From: QHVT01 sp036399015
Lineage (GTDB): Bacteria; Acidobacteriota; Thermoanaerobaculia; Gp7-AA8
Assembly (NCBI GenBank): GCA_036399015.1
Contig: DASWNW010000040.1
Span: forward strand, 7,726 to 71,725
DNA length: 64,000 nucleotides
Direction: 5' to 3'
Shown here: positions 7,775 to 17,204 of the stretch, piece after piece
How positions within the stretch are numbered: the stretch's first letter is position 1
Layout of the letters: each line of letters starts with the position of its first letter
The notes under the pieces: model-generated
Seen by the model: only the letters and a program-made list of their open reading frames with translations
Told to the model about the DNA's origin: nothing
The model's database searches: none
Position numbers and translations under genes: made by a program

Positions 7775-10700
7775 ATCTCCGTCTCCGTCGTGACCCCCTC
7801 CTCCACCGTCACCTGCTTGCTGTCGAGCACCACGTCGTTCGCTCCCAGCAGGAGGAGCGTGTACGTGCCCGGCGCCACGTGCGCGATCGTCGTCGTGCCG
7901 GCCAGCAGGTTGCGCCACGGCAGCGGGTTGCTCTCGCGGAGATAGGGGATGCCGTTCGCGTCGATGAGGCGGACGCGGAGGCGCTCCGTATGCCGCGAGC
8001 GGATGTTCAGCGTGCCGCCCGGCGTCAGGCGCACCACCTCCGTCCCCGGCGACTGGATGCGGACGTTCAGCGGCGCGTAGAGGTTCGCATCGACCGACGC
8101 CGAGAACGTGCCGGCGGCGAGCGGCAGCTTGATCTCCGTCTTCTCGCCGCCGCCCCACATGATCGGCGCGCCGTAGACCAGTTGCCCCTGTAAGTCGAAG
8201 ACGTTGACCATCGCGCTGATCGGCTGACCGCTCCGCGCGTCGATCACGCGCAGCGTCACGCCGGCAGTCCGGGTCAGCTTCAGTTCCAGCCCATCGCGCC
8301 CCGCCTCGGTCACGCTCAGGTCTTCCGTCACGGTCCCCAGGCCGTCGCCCGAGGCGGAGATCACGTACGCGCCCGCCGGCACCGCGTCGATGATGAACGT
8401 CCCGGCCGTGTCGGTGGTCGCCCCCCGCTGCAGCATCCGGAAGACCTCCGTCGGATTCTTGAGGCGGAGTTGCACGGTGGCGCCGGAGAGCGGCGCGCCG
8501 TTCGCCGCGTCGACCACCCTCCCGCTGAGCGTGCCGGTGCGGTAGTCGATGTCGAACGTGTCCGACCCCCGCACCAGGTGCGTGGTGTGGTACGGGCTGT
8601 AGCGCTGCATGTCCATGACGTAGACGTTGTATTCGCCTTCCTGGACGCCGGTGACCGAGTAGACGCCGCTCTCGTCGGTCGTGGCCGAGGCATTCGCCTG
8701 CGCGCGCGAGCCGGGGCGCGGCACGAAGAGGACGTTCGCGTTCGGCAGCGGCGCACTGTTGCGCGTCACCCGGCCGCGGATGGTGATGTCGTTGCTGAAC
8801 GCGATGTCGACGCTCTGCGAGCCACCTTCCGGCACCTCGATGGTCTGCCAGCCGGAGGAGCGGCGCGTCGTGAAGTCGCGCGAGGCGACGGTCGCGGAGA
8901 TCTGGACCGTGCCCGAGGGCGCTCCCTCCATCCGGAACGCGCCGCTTGCATCGACGCTCGCGCTGGCGGAGTTGCGGCCTGCCCGCGCGTCGACCGTCGT
9001 GTTCGCGTACTCCTGCGGCGACAGCCCGGTCACCCGCCCGGTGATCACCGCCCCCGACCGCATCACGATGCGCACCGGGGCGCCGCTGCCGATCTCGACG
9101 TCCTCGAGCACCCCCTCGCCGACGCCCGACTTGCGCGCGGAGAAGCGGTAGCGGCCCGGCGTCATCCCCTCCATCTCGAAGACGCCGTTCGCGTTCGTGC
9201 GCGCGCTCTCCCCCGACCATCCGGAGCCGCCGGCCTGCACGTACGCCTCCGCGACCGGCGCGCCCGACTCCGTCACGACCGTGCCGGTGACCCGCTGCCC
9301 GGCGGCGAGCTGCACGTCGAGCCTCGTCTCCCGCCCCTTCAGCGTCACGTCCTTCGAGGCGGAGAGGTACTTCGGATGGGAGAAGGTGACGGACTCCTCC
9401 CCTGCCTGCAGCGCCTCCAGCGTGTACTCGCCGTTGGCGTCGGTCGTCGCCGACATCTCCATTCCCCGCATGGCGAACGCGCCGCCGGTCGACGGCTCGA
9501 GACGCACGCTGACGTCGCTCAGCGGCGAGCCGTTCGGTCCCGTCACGCGGCCGGTGAGGCGGATGCCGGCGTCGAGCTGCAGCTCCACGTCGCTCAGCGT
9601 CTTCCCCTCTTCGACGGTGACGTTGAGGTTGCCGCTGGCGTAGCCGGGCGCGTTCGCCACCACCGTCATCGCGCCGGGGGGGACGTTCTCCAGCGTGAAC
9701 GAGCCGTCGTCGCTCGTGAAGTCGCGCAGTTGCGGCGGCGCCATGCTGATCATCCCGCCGCCGCCGCGCGACATCGAGATCCCCGCCTGGAACTGCGTCA
9801 GCGGCTTGTTCGTCGCCTTGTCGACGACCCGGCCGGTGATCCTTCCTCCGCCCGGAAGCTGCACGACGACGTCGCGCGACGGCGCGGTGAGGCTGCGGCG
9901 CTCGGCGATGAACTCGTCCTCCTTCCGCAGCATGACCATTACCGGACCGGCGGCGAGGCCGGAGAGGGTGAACGAGCCGTCCGGACCGGTCGTCGCGCTG
10001 GCCTCCATGCCGGGGCTGAAGACGTTCAGGATCGCGTTCTCCACACCTTTGCCGCCGCGCACGACGCGTCCGGTGATCTCGCTGGCGGGATCGAGCGTCG
10101 TGTCGACGGTCGTGGCGGAGGGGTTGATGCCCTGCGCGCGGACGAGCTTCGGCGCGTAGCCCTCCCGCCGGAACGAGAAGTCGTACGTCCCTTCCTTGAG
10201 CCGCATCGAGAACGTGCCGTCCGAGGCGGTGCGCACCACGTCCTCGTCCCCGTCGCTGTCGGCCATGATGATCGTCCGCATGAACATCCCCCCGCGTCCC
10301 GGCTCCGCCTCGTTCGCGGTGACGGCGACGCCGGAGAGCGCCGTGCCGTCGGGACCGGTGACCTTGCCGCTGACGGCGATGCCGCTGGGGATGGTCAGCA
10401 CGACGCCGCCCTTGCGCTCGCCCGCGGTGAGGCGAAGCTGCTCGCTCGTCGCATTCGGGAAACCGCGCTTCGCCGCCCGCAGCGTCAGCGGCTGGTCGGC
10501 CGGCACGCGCCTGCTGAATCGTCCGTCCGGACCGCTGACAACCGTCGAACCGGGAGTGAAACGCATGCGGAAGCCGCGGCGGAACGGATCGCCCGCCGGC
10601 TGGTCGGTTACGACCGCCGCGGCGACCGGGAGCCGCTCCTCGTTCATCACCACGCCGCTGACGCGCGCGAGCTGCGTGAGCGTGAAGTCGCGCACCGCCT

Positions 10701-11745
10701 GCTGCCCCGCGGCGGCGGTGCTCTCCCCGTCGCCCGCTTCGTAGGCCGGATGGTCGGTCACGACGGTGTACGAGCCGGCGGGGACGGGGATGGAGTACGC
10801 CCCCTTCGCATCGGTCTCCGCGACCAGCAGCCCTTCGGCGCCGCCGGAGCGCATCTGCGTTGCGCTCACGAGCGCGCCGGCCACCGGCACCCTGCTGCCG
10901 GCGTCGAGGACGCGGCCCGCGATCGTCGCCGCCTTCATCAGCCGGAGCGTCTGCGTGGCCTCTTTCGAGAAGGTGACGCCCGCGACGAGCGCCTCTTTCC
11001 GCGCGGTGAGGCTCGTCCAGCGCGACGGTGCGTGCGCGATCGTGAACGTCCCGTCCTCGCCGCTCTCTGCCAGCGGCCACCCGTCCAGCGACACCTCGGC
11101 GCCGGCGACCGGCGTCTTCCCGTCCGGACCCACCACCCGGCCGCTGACCTTGATCCCGTTGGAGAGCGTGCGGTGGAAATCGCGCTCGGCGAGCGTCTGC
11201 CGCCACTCGACCCGCTTGTCGTCGATGGCGTAGCCGGGGTGGACGACGGTGATGCGGCGAATGCGCTTCGGATCGCCCGCCGGGTACCGCCCCTGCTCGT
11301 CCGTCTTCGCCACCACCTCGGTCGTCCCGTACGTGAGGATCACCGTCGCCCCCGCGACCGGCTTGTTGTTGCCGGAGACCACCGAGCCGGTGCGCGCCGC
11401 GTTCGCCTGCAGCACGAGCGCGCCCGCCTCTTCGTCCCGCTCCACGCGGCGCGACGTCGGGGCGTAGCCGTTCGCCGTCACCCGGAGCGTTACGACCGGC
11501 TGCTTCGGCGACTCGAGCGAGAACGCGCCCTTCGCGTCCGTCTGCACGAACGCGAGCGGCACCGCCTCCGGATTCTCGGACAACAGGCGGAGCCGCTGCG
11601 CGGCGCGGGGCTCGTGCGCGTGGATCGAGACGCGCGCGCCGGCGATCGGTGCGCCCTCGCCGGTCATCACCGTCCCGGTGATGGCGGAGAACGCGGGCAG
11701 CGCGAGGAGGGAGAGGCAGAGGAGAACGCCCAGTCGACGTGTCAT
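7771..11745 (-). CDS. Exported protein with 13-14 carboxypeptidase-regulatory-like domains
   Basis: From the ATG at 11745 the protein is 1324 aa and opens with a clear signal peptide (MTRRLGVLLCLSLLALPAFS). The rest is a string of about 90-residue beta-sandwich modules of the CarboxypepD_reg type. Their starts can be read as ITGTVMTG, VSGRVVGPDGKTP, IAGRVLDAG, VSGKVTGPDG, ITGRVVDKATNKP, LTGRVTGPNGSP, VTGTVVTESGAP, ITGRVTGLS, IRGRVTRNSAPLP and LSGRVVDAANGAP. No catalytic domain is seen, so it is likely a structural or carbohydrate/adhesion surface protein. The frame extends 29 codons upstream of the chosen start, but the signal peptide fixes this ATG. It is divergent from the DUF11 gene across the 21-bp array. 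Confidence 0.88.
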   Translation of the reverse strand: MTRRLGVLLCLSLLALPAFSAITGTVMTGEGAPIAGARVSIHAHEPRAAQRLRLLSENPEAVPLAFVQTDAKGAFSLESPKQPVVTLRVTANGYAPTSRRVERDEEAGALVLQANAARTGSVVSGNNKPVAGATVILTYGTTEVVAKTDEQGRYPAGDPKRIRRITVVHPGYAIDDKRVEWRQTLAERDFHRTLSNGIKVSGRVVGPDGKTPVAGAEVSLDGWPLAESGEDGTFTIAHAPSRWTSLTARKEALVAGVTFSKEATQTLRLMKAATIAGRVLDAGSRVPVAGALVSATQMRSGGAEGLLVAETDAKGAYSIPVPAGSYTVVTDHPAYEAGDGESTAAAGQQAVRDFTLTQLARVSGVVMNEERLPVAAAVVTDQPAGDPFRRGFRMRFTPGSTVVSGPDGRFSRRVPADQPLTLRAAKRGFPNATSEQLRLTAGERKGGVVLTIPSGIAVSGKVTGPDGTALSGVAVTANEAEPGRGGMFMRTIIMADSDGDEDVVRTASDGTFSMRLKEGTYDFSFRREGYAPKLVRAQGINPSATTVDTTLDPASEITGRVVRGGKGVENAILNVFSPGMEASATTGPDGSFTLSGLAAGPVMVMLRKEDEFIAERRSLTAPSRDVVVQLPGGGRITGRVVDKATNKPLTQFQAGISMSRGGGGMISMAPPQLRDFTSDDGSFTLENVPPGAMTVVANAPGYASGNLNVTVEEGKTLSDVELQLDAGIRLTGRVTGPNGSPLSDVSVRLEPSTGGAFAMRGMEMSATTDANGEYTLEALQAGEESVTFSHPKYLSASKDVTLKGRETRLDVQLAAGQRVTGTVVTESGAPVAEAYVQAGGSGWSGESARTNANGVFEMEGMTPGRYRFSARKSGVGEGVLEDVEIGSGAPVRIVMRSGAVITGRVTGLSPQEYANTTVDARAGRNSASASVDASGAFRMEGAPSGTVQISATVASRDFTTRRSSGWQTIEVPEGGSQSVDIAFSNDITIRGRVTRNSAPLPNANVLFVPRPGSRAQANASATTDESGVYSVTGVQEGEYNVYVMDMQRYSPYHTTHLVRGSDTFDIDYRTGTLSGRVVDAANGAPLSGATVQLRLKNPTEVFRMLQRGATTDTAGTFIIDAVPAGAYVISASGDGLGTVTEDLSVTEAGRDGLELKLTRTAGVTLRVIDARSGQPISAMVNVFDLQGQLVYGAPIMWGGGEKTEIKLPLAAGTFSASVDANLYAPLNVRIQSPGTEVVRLTPGGTLNIRSRHTERLRVRLIDANGIPYLRESNPLPWRNLLAGTTTIAHVAPGTYTLLLLGANDVVLDSKQVTVEEGVTTETEI

Positions 11746-11817
11746 GTCGACATATTGGACGTCACAAGCGGCGAAAGGTTCCACCGCGGGCCGGGCGGCG
11801 CGAATCGCGGCGCCGAC

Positions 11818-12043
11818 GGGACGCGTGCGCAATCACCGTTTGTGCGCGCGGAACAGGCGTTTGCGCATGCGCAAATCACGTTTGCGCACGCGCAGCAGGG
11901 CATTGCGCACGCGCAAACCACTGATGCGCCAGCACAAAGGACGTTTGCGCGCGGACAAAAAGCGTTTGCGCCGGCGCAAGTGCGGTTTGCGCACGAACAA
12001 TTGCCCGTTGCGCACGCGCAAAACGGCTTTGCGCAGCGGCGCC
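11818..12043. repeat. Tandem array of ~10 copies of a 21-bp palindrome-bearing unit
   Basis: The unit is TTTGCGCACGCGCAAA plus five variable bases, repeating at exactly 21 bp from 11839 (11839, 11860, 11881, 11902, 11923, 11944, 11965, 11986, 12007, 12028), with a worn copy at 11818. The copy at 11860 is a perfect 16-bp palindrome, and the one at 11965 nearly so. The array fills most of the 334-bp gap between two divergent genes for large exported proteins. Because 21 is a multiple of three and stops are absent, several frames stay open and give artificial heptapeptides (for example FAHAQ-type). Twenty-one base pairs is two helical turns, so palindrome centres face the same side of DNA. Confidence 0.9.
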
Positions 12044-12079
12044 CGGCCCGCCGCGGCGCTCGTGGCACAATCCCAGTTA

Positions 12080-15000
12080 GTGACCCCCGTCCGGCTCCCC
12101 ATCCTCCTCCTCGCCCTGCTCGCGTTTCCCCTTTCCGCGGCCACGTTCACCGTCACCACGACCGAGGACGCGGGCGCCGGGACGCTGCGCCAGGCGATCC
12201 TCGACGCGAATGCCGCCGGCCCGGGGCCGCACACGATCGCCTTCAACATCGACTCGGGCGGCCTGCAGACGATCAGGCCGGAAAGCCCGCTGCCGGTCGT
12301 CACCGCGACGCAGACGCTGCTCGACGCCACCACGCAACCGGGATACGGCGGCGCGCCGGTCGTCGAGCTCTCCGGCCCGTCCGGCGGTCCCTACGGCCTG
12401 ACGATCGACGGAGCGGGGTCGCGGGTCCAGGGCTTCGCGATCAACGGCTTCAACGGCGCGGGCGTGTACGTCACCGCGCCCGACGTCGACGTGATGAACA
12501 ACTACATCGGCCTCGCGTCCGACGGCACGACGCCGCGACCAAACTTCCGCGGCATCCTTTGCATCGAGGGCTGCAGCGCCATCGAGATCGGCAGCCCGGC
12601 GGGCAACGACCGGAACGTCATCAGCGGCAACGTCACCGGCATCTTCATCGCCGAGGCGCTGTCCAACAACAGCATCCGTTCGAATTTCATCGGCACCGAC
12701 GCGACCGGGACGCTCGCCCGCGGCAACTACATCGGCGTCGACTGGTTCGTGTCGAAAGGCCGCATCGGTGACTCCGTCGCCGTCGGCGGGAACGTGATCT
12801 CCGGCAACTCGCAGTACGGCGTCGTGGTGACCGGCGTCAACGCCGGCACGAGCGTCGGTCACAACCTCATCGGCATCGCCGTCGACGGTGTGACGCCCCT
12901 CGGCAACGGGTACGACGGCGTGATGCTGTACTCGTCCGGCGCCTCGGTCAGCCAGAACGCGATCGCCTGGAACGGCGGGCACGGCGTCTTCGTCGCGGGA
13001 GGACCGGGGCACGACCGGAACACGATCCGCGCGAACAACATCCACTCGAACCACCTGTTCGGCATCTCGCTCGGCGGCCAGAGCCCCGTCCCGAACGACG
13101 CCGCCGACACCGACACCGAGCACGCGAACAACCTGCAGAACTATCCCGTGCTGACCTCCGCGGTCTGGAGCGGCGGGACGCTGAACGTCCGCGGAAAGCT
13201 GAACAGCACCCCCAACACCACGTTCCTCATCGACTTCTACTCGAACACCGCCTGCGACCCGAGCGGCTACGGCGAAGGCGAGAAGTGGCGCCACACGGCC
13301 GAGGTCACGACTGCCGCGAACGGCGACGCCACGATCAACGTGACCTACGCCGATCCCGGCACCGGCTTCATCACCGCCACCGCGACGAGCCGTGTCGAAG
13401 GCAACACCTCGGAGTTCTCGCAGTGCCGCGTCGTGACGAATGCGCTCGCGAGCTCCGTGCAGTTCTCCGACGCCACGGTCGAGGTGCTCGAAACGGACGG
13501 CTTCGCGACCGTCACCGTCACGCGCAGCGGCAGCTCCGCCGGCCCGGTGACCGTGCAACTGGCGATCGGCCACGGCACCGCGTCCGTCCCCGGCGACTAC
13601 CTCCCGCCGGCCACCTCGCTCCTCGTCTGGAACGACGGCGACAGCGCGCCGAAAACCATCGAGATCCCGATCGTGACGGACGACCTGTACGAGCCGCCCG
13701 AGGAGTTCTTCGTCGAGCTGCGCAACGCCACCGGCGCCACCCTCGGCGCCGTCACCTTCGCCACCGTCACGATCGAGGAAGACCTCAGCGGTCCCGCCCT
13801 GGCGACGGATCTGTCGGTCTGGATCTCGACGCGGTCGACCGTCGCGGCGCAGGGCGAGACGGTCTCGTACGAGGTCATCGCCATCAACCATGGTCCGAAC
13901 AACGCGACCGGCCCCACCGTCACCATCACCCTGCCGCCGCAGCTCCTCTTCCAGAGCATCCACCCGCCGCTCGGCTGGTCGTGCACGACACCCGCGGCCG
14001 GCGCCAACGGCACCATCACCTGCACGAGCGCCGTCCTGCCTTTTGCAAACGGCTCGTCCGCGCAGTTCCTGCTCGTCACCAGCGTCGCGTTCGACGCGGC
14101 CGGGACGATCCTGACCGCGGCGTCGGTATCGCATGCCGGCACCGACCCCGATCCAACGAATTCGACGGCGACGTCCGAGGCGACGGCGGTGCAGGGCACC
14201 ACGGCCGACCTCTCGGTCACGAAGACCACCACCACCGCGCGCGCGGCGGCGGGCAGCGCGTTCACCTACACCATCACCGTTACGAACAACGGACCCGACA
14301 CCGCTTCGATGGTGACGCTGACGGACGTGCTGCCGGCGCAACTGCAGTACGTCTCGCGGGTCGTCACGACGACGATGGGCGCCGACCTCCACTGCGACAC
14401 TCCCGAGGTGGACCGGAACGGCACCGTCACCTGCACGGCGTCGTCGCTGGCGCCCGGCGCGACGGCGACGTTGCTGCTCCATGTCCGCGCCGCGGAAAAC
14501 GCCACGTCGGGGAGCGTGACGAACACGGCCACCGTCACCTCGCCGACGGCCGACCCCGACGGCGCCGACCGCTCCGCGACCGCAACGCGCGTGGATCTCG
14601 TCGCGGGCGCCGATCTCGCGGTCGACAAGCACACGACCACGACCAGCGCGCGGCCGGGGACGGTCTTCGACTACACGCTGTCGATCCAGAACACCGGTCC
14701 CAGCACGGCGACCGACGTCGTGCTGACGGACGTCCTGCCCGCCGGTCTCCTCTTCGAGTCGATCGGCGCGGCGGCAGGCTTCACCTGCACCACTCCCGCC
14801 GCCGGCACGAACGGCACCATCACCTGCACCGCGACGTCGTTTCCCTCGCCGCGCGTGGCCGCGTTCACGTTGCGCGTCCGCGTCGCCCCCGACGCGCGGT
14901 CGGGCAGCGTCACGAACAGTGTGACCGCCACGAGCTCGACGCTCGATGCCGACAACGCCGACAGGACCGACGCCGCGCAGCCGGTGACGCTCGAGGCTCC

Positions 15001-16219
15001 GGCCGGCACCGAACGCCGCCTCGCTCCCGGCGCCGCGGCGCCGTGGGTGGCGCAGACGGCACCGCAGGTGGCGACGACGGACCAGAACGCCCTCGCCGTC
15101 TGGCGCGAGGGCGCCGTCCCGTTCGCGCAGGGCGGCACGGCCGCGATTCGCGCCGCGCTCTTCCGGCCGGACGCGGACGGGCAGACCCTGATCGACTTCG
15201 CCGCGCCTGCAGCGGGAACCGACGTCGCCCATCCCGCCGTCGCCGCCGCGCACGATCGCTATCTCGTGGTCTGGCGCGAGTCGAAAGGCTCGCAGGGGCG
15301 GGTCCTCGCGCGCCGTCTGCGCGTCGACGGCACGTTCGTCGACGCCGAGCCGCTGGTGCTCGATACGGGAAACCCCGTGGGGTGCTGCACCGACATCGGC
15401 GATCCCAAGCCGGCCGTCGCATCGGACGGACGCGACTTCTTCGTGGCCTGGGTCTCGGCCACGCACCAGGTCCGCGGCCTGGTGGTGCCGGACGAGGGAC
15501 CGGTTGCCGGTCCGCCGGCGGTGATTTCGCGCGAGGCCGACACCCGCGTCCGCGGCCACCACGATCTGGAGGTCGTCTGGACGTCGGCGATGTACGTCGT
15601 GGTCTGGCTCGACCGCGTCCTGCACGTCGCGCCGGAGCCACAGCCGTTCGTCCTCCGCTACGCCCGCGTCACCGCGCAGGGCCTGCTGCTCGACGCTCAG
15701 TTGAGCAACTCGATTGCCGGTCCGGCGTTCAGCTCGATCACCGCCACGTCACACCCGGACGGCGCGGCGATCGCGGTCGACTACGACGAGGCAGAAGAGC
15801 CGCGGTTCCGCCGCTGGTGCGTCGGCGTGCTGCTGCTCACGCCGGGAGGCGAGCCGGGCGCCGCCCGCTCCCTCCGCTGCGACAACGCCCCAGGCCCGGT
15901 GACGGCGCCCGCAATTCACTCGACGCTCGTCCCCGTCGCGCGCGGCTTCGTCCTGGTGCAACCCGGCCGCCGCTACCTCCCGCCGTTCACCGACGTCCAG
16001 ATCCGCACGTCCGTGGCCGACGAAGCCCTGACCACCCTCTCCGACCCGACGGCCCTCGGCATCGCCGGCCGCGAAGTGGCCGCCGCCAACTGGCAGGGCG
16101 CGCCGCTCCTCATCTACAACCGCCTCGACCGCGACGCCGCCGGCACGACGGTTCCCCGCCTCTTTGCGCTGCTGATGAGAGGCGGTGGGCGGGGACGAAC
16201 GCGGTCGGTGAGGCACTGA
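12080..16219 (+). CDS. Large exported beta-helix / Calx-beta / DUF11 repeat protein
   Basis: The 1379-aa protein starts at GTG 12080, which gives a clean signal peptide (MTPVRLPILLLALLAFPLSA). GTG 12062 is an alternative. Residues about 21-370 begin TFTVTTTEDAGAGTLRQAI and continue with NNYIGL, NVISGN and NNIHSNH repeats, a right-handed parallel beta-helix. A Calx-beta domain follows (about 450-570, VQFSDATVEVLETDG). Three DUF11 domains come next, marked ATDLSVW, ADLSVTKTTTT and ADLAVDKHTTTT, each ending in a LPAQ/LPAG strand and a TATSEATA/TNTATVTS strand. The last ~400 residues have propeller-like repeats (YLVVWRES, FFVAWVS, YVVVWLD). It is probably a surface or secreted protein. Its stop is followed at once by an inverted repeat array. 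Confidence 0.88.
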   Translation: MTPVRLPILLLALLAFPLSAATFTVTTTEDAGAGTLRQAILDANAAGPGPHTIAFNIDSGGLQTIRPESPLPVVTATQTLLDATTQPGYGGAPVVELSGPSGGPYGLTIDGAGSRVQGFAINGFNGAGVYVTAPDVDVMNNYIGLASDGTTPRPNFRGILCIEGCSAIEIGSPAGNDRNVISGNVTGIFIAEALSNNSIRSNFIGTDATGTLARGNYIGVDWFVSKGRIGDSVAVGGNVISGNSQYGVVVTGVNAGTSVGHNLIGIAVDGVTPLGNGYDGVMLYSSGASVSQNAIAWNGGHGVFVAGGPGHDRNTIRANNIHSNHLFGISLGGQSPVPNDAADTDTEHANNLQNYPVLTSAVWSGGTLNVRGKLNSTPNTTFLIDFYSNTACDPSGYGEGEKWRHTAEVTTAANGDATINVTYADPGTGFITATATSRVEGNTSEFSQCRVVTNALASSVQFSDATVEVLETDGFATVTVTRSGSSAGPVTVQLAIGHGTASVPGDYLPPATSLLVWNDGDSAPKTIEIPIVTDDLYEPPEEFFVELRNATGATLGAVTFATVTIEEDLSGPALATDLSVWISTRSTVAAQGETVSYEVIAINHGPNNATGPTVTITLPPQLLFQSIHPPLGWSCTTPAAGANGTITCTSAVLPFANGSSAQFLLVTSVAFDAAGTILTAASVSHAGTDPDPTNSTATSEATAVQGTTADLSVTKTTTTARAAAGSAFTYTITVTNNGPDTASMVTLTDVLPAQLQYVSRVVTTTMGADLHCDTPEVDRNGTVTCTASSLAPGATATLLLHVRAAENATSGSVTNTATVTSPTADPDGADRSATATRVDLVAGADLAVDKHTTTTSARPGTVFDYTLSIQNTGPSTATDVVLTDVLPAGLLFESIGAAAGFTCTTPAAGTNGTITCTATSFPSPRVAAFTLRVRVAPDARSGSVTNSVTATSSTLDADNADRTDAAQPVTLEAPAGTERRLAPGAAAPWVAQTAPQVATTDQNALAVWREGAVPFAQGGTAAIRAALFRPDADGQTLIDFAAPAAGTDVAHPAVAAAHDRYLVVWRESKGSQGRVLARRLRVDGTFVDAEPLVLDTGNPVGCCTDIGDPKPAVASDGRDFFVAWVSATHQVRGLVVPDEGPVAGPPAVISREADTRVRGHHDLEVVWTSAMYVVVWLDRVLHVAPEPQPFVLRYARVTAQGLLLDAQLSNSIAGPAFSSITATSHPDGAAIAVDYDEAEEPRFRRWCVGVLLLTPGGEPGAARSLRCDNAPGPVTAPAIHSTLVPVARGFVLVQPGRRYLPPFTDVQIRTSVADEALTTLSDPTALGIAGREVAAANWQGAPLLIYNRLDRDAAGTTVPRLFALLMRGGGRGRTRSVRH

Positions 16220-16224
16220 CGGCG

Positions 16225-16331
16225 GTTCCTCGGAGTTCCTCGGCGTTCCTCGGCGTTCCTCGGGGGACGGCGGCGCGGAGCAACTCTTCACTCCGAGGAA
16301 CCCCGAGGAACCCCGAGGAACTCCGAGGAAC
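16225..16331. repeat. Family-1 inverted array (10-bp unit GTTCCTCGGN), copy a
   Basis: Four direct copies of GTTCCTCGGN lie at 16225-16264 with exact 10-bp period. After a 26-bp spacer, four copies of the inverted unit (CTCCGAGGAA / CCCCGAGGAA) run 16291-16330. The two arms can form a stem of about 40 bp. It exactly fills the gap between the convergent DUF11 gene (stop 16219) and the racemase gene (stop 16332), so a bidirectional terminator or transcript-end role is possible. No U-tract follows. Confidence 0.9.
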
Positions 16332-17204
16332 TCAGAAAAGATCCCGCACCAGCACAAACCCCTTCATCGCCGCCACCGTCGCCGGCGACACCTCGTTCAA
16401 AAACCAGGTAAGCGCCTCGACCGTCGCCGGCGGGATCGCGTATCTGGTCACGAACTGCACCTCCGCCTCGCGGTGCGGGCCGCCGGGTTGTTCGCCGAAG
16501 ATGTCGCCGACGGCGCTCTCGTTCGGGTTCACCACCGTCGCGCGGACGCCGGCGTCCGCGAAGACCGCCGCGAAGAGGTCTTTCCGGTAGCCGTAGTGCG
16601 TGCAGGCGAGGCAGGCGACGACCGGCGCGCCGGGGTGCTGCATCTTGCCGATGGCGGCGTTCACCCACCCGCGGATCTCCGCGGCCGTTCTCGTCCCCTC
16701 CCGATCCTCCGAGATCGTGTCGGCGAGCCCTGGGCAGGCCTGGCTGACGATGCGCGACGGCTCCACTCCCGCCGCCACGAGCAGCCGGGGGTACTCGCCG
16801 GCGTCGATGGTGGTCTGCGTCCCGAAGACCATCGCCACGCTCTCCGGATCGGCTTCGAGCGCGCGCAGCAGCAGCTCCGCGCCCGTCTCGACGATGCCTT
16901 TCACCGGAATCGCCGCGCCGCGAACGTACGGCGTGTCCGGCAGCAGCACCGAGAGCGTGTTGCAGGCGACGTAGATGGCGTCGGGCGCGAAGCGGGCGGT
17001 GACGTTCGTGAGGAAGCGATCGAACGTCTCGATCTTCACCTCGCGCGACGGCATGGAGTTGTAGCCGTAGTCGTTCTCCGGCGCCGCGTTCGCGAACGTC
17101 AGCCGCACCGGCTCGCGGAAGCCGTGCGTGCGCACGAACGGTTCCGCGTACGCCACTACCGAGAGACCGCCGACTCCCGAGTCGGTAATGAGGATGTGCG
17201 TCAT
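16332..17204 (-). CDS. murI: Glutamate racemase-like protein
   Basis: The 290-aa protein carries both catalytic cysteine motifs of Asp/Glu racemases: ACNTLS (about residue 81) and CLACTHYGY (about residue 205). The N-terminal TDSGVGGLSV corresponds to the usual DSGxGG substrate loop. The reaction would be L-Glu to D-Glu for peptidoglycan. It is slightly longer than typical MurI, and phrases such as ENDYGYNSMP are not standard, so another amino-acid racemase specificity is possible. Its ATG overlaps the mpaA stop as ATGA. It is last in a leftward operon with mpaA and the Pao oxidoreductase genes. Confidence 0.8.
   Translation of the reverse strand: MTHILITDSGVGGLSVVAYAEPFVRTHGFREPVRLTFANAAPENDYGYNSMPSREVKIETFDRFLTNVTARFAPDAIYVACNTLSVLLPDTPYVRGAAIPVKGIVETGAELLLRALEADPESVAMVFGTQTTIDAGEYPRLLVAAGVEPSRIVSQACPGLADTISEDREGTRTAAEIRGWVNAAIGKMQHPGAPVVACLACTHYGYRKDLFAAVFADAGVRATVVNPNESAVGDIFGEQPGGPHREAEVQFVTRYAIPPATVEALTWFLNEVSPATVAAMKGFVLVRDLF

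Noticed and set aside
11818..12043. CRISPR array
   Set aside because: Units are 21 bp with palindromes and no unique 30-40 bp spacers, and no cas genes are present.
11742..12070. Small heptad-repeat proteins (Cys/Ala-rich or FAHAQ-type) in several frames across the 21-bp array
   Set aside because: Open frames follow automatically from a stop-free 21-bp period. No ribosome site or family supports any of them.
16225..16331. Classical rho-independent terminator
   Set aside because: The stem is built of tandem units and is not followed by a U-tract on either strand. Terminator function remains only a possibility.
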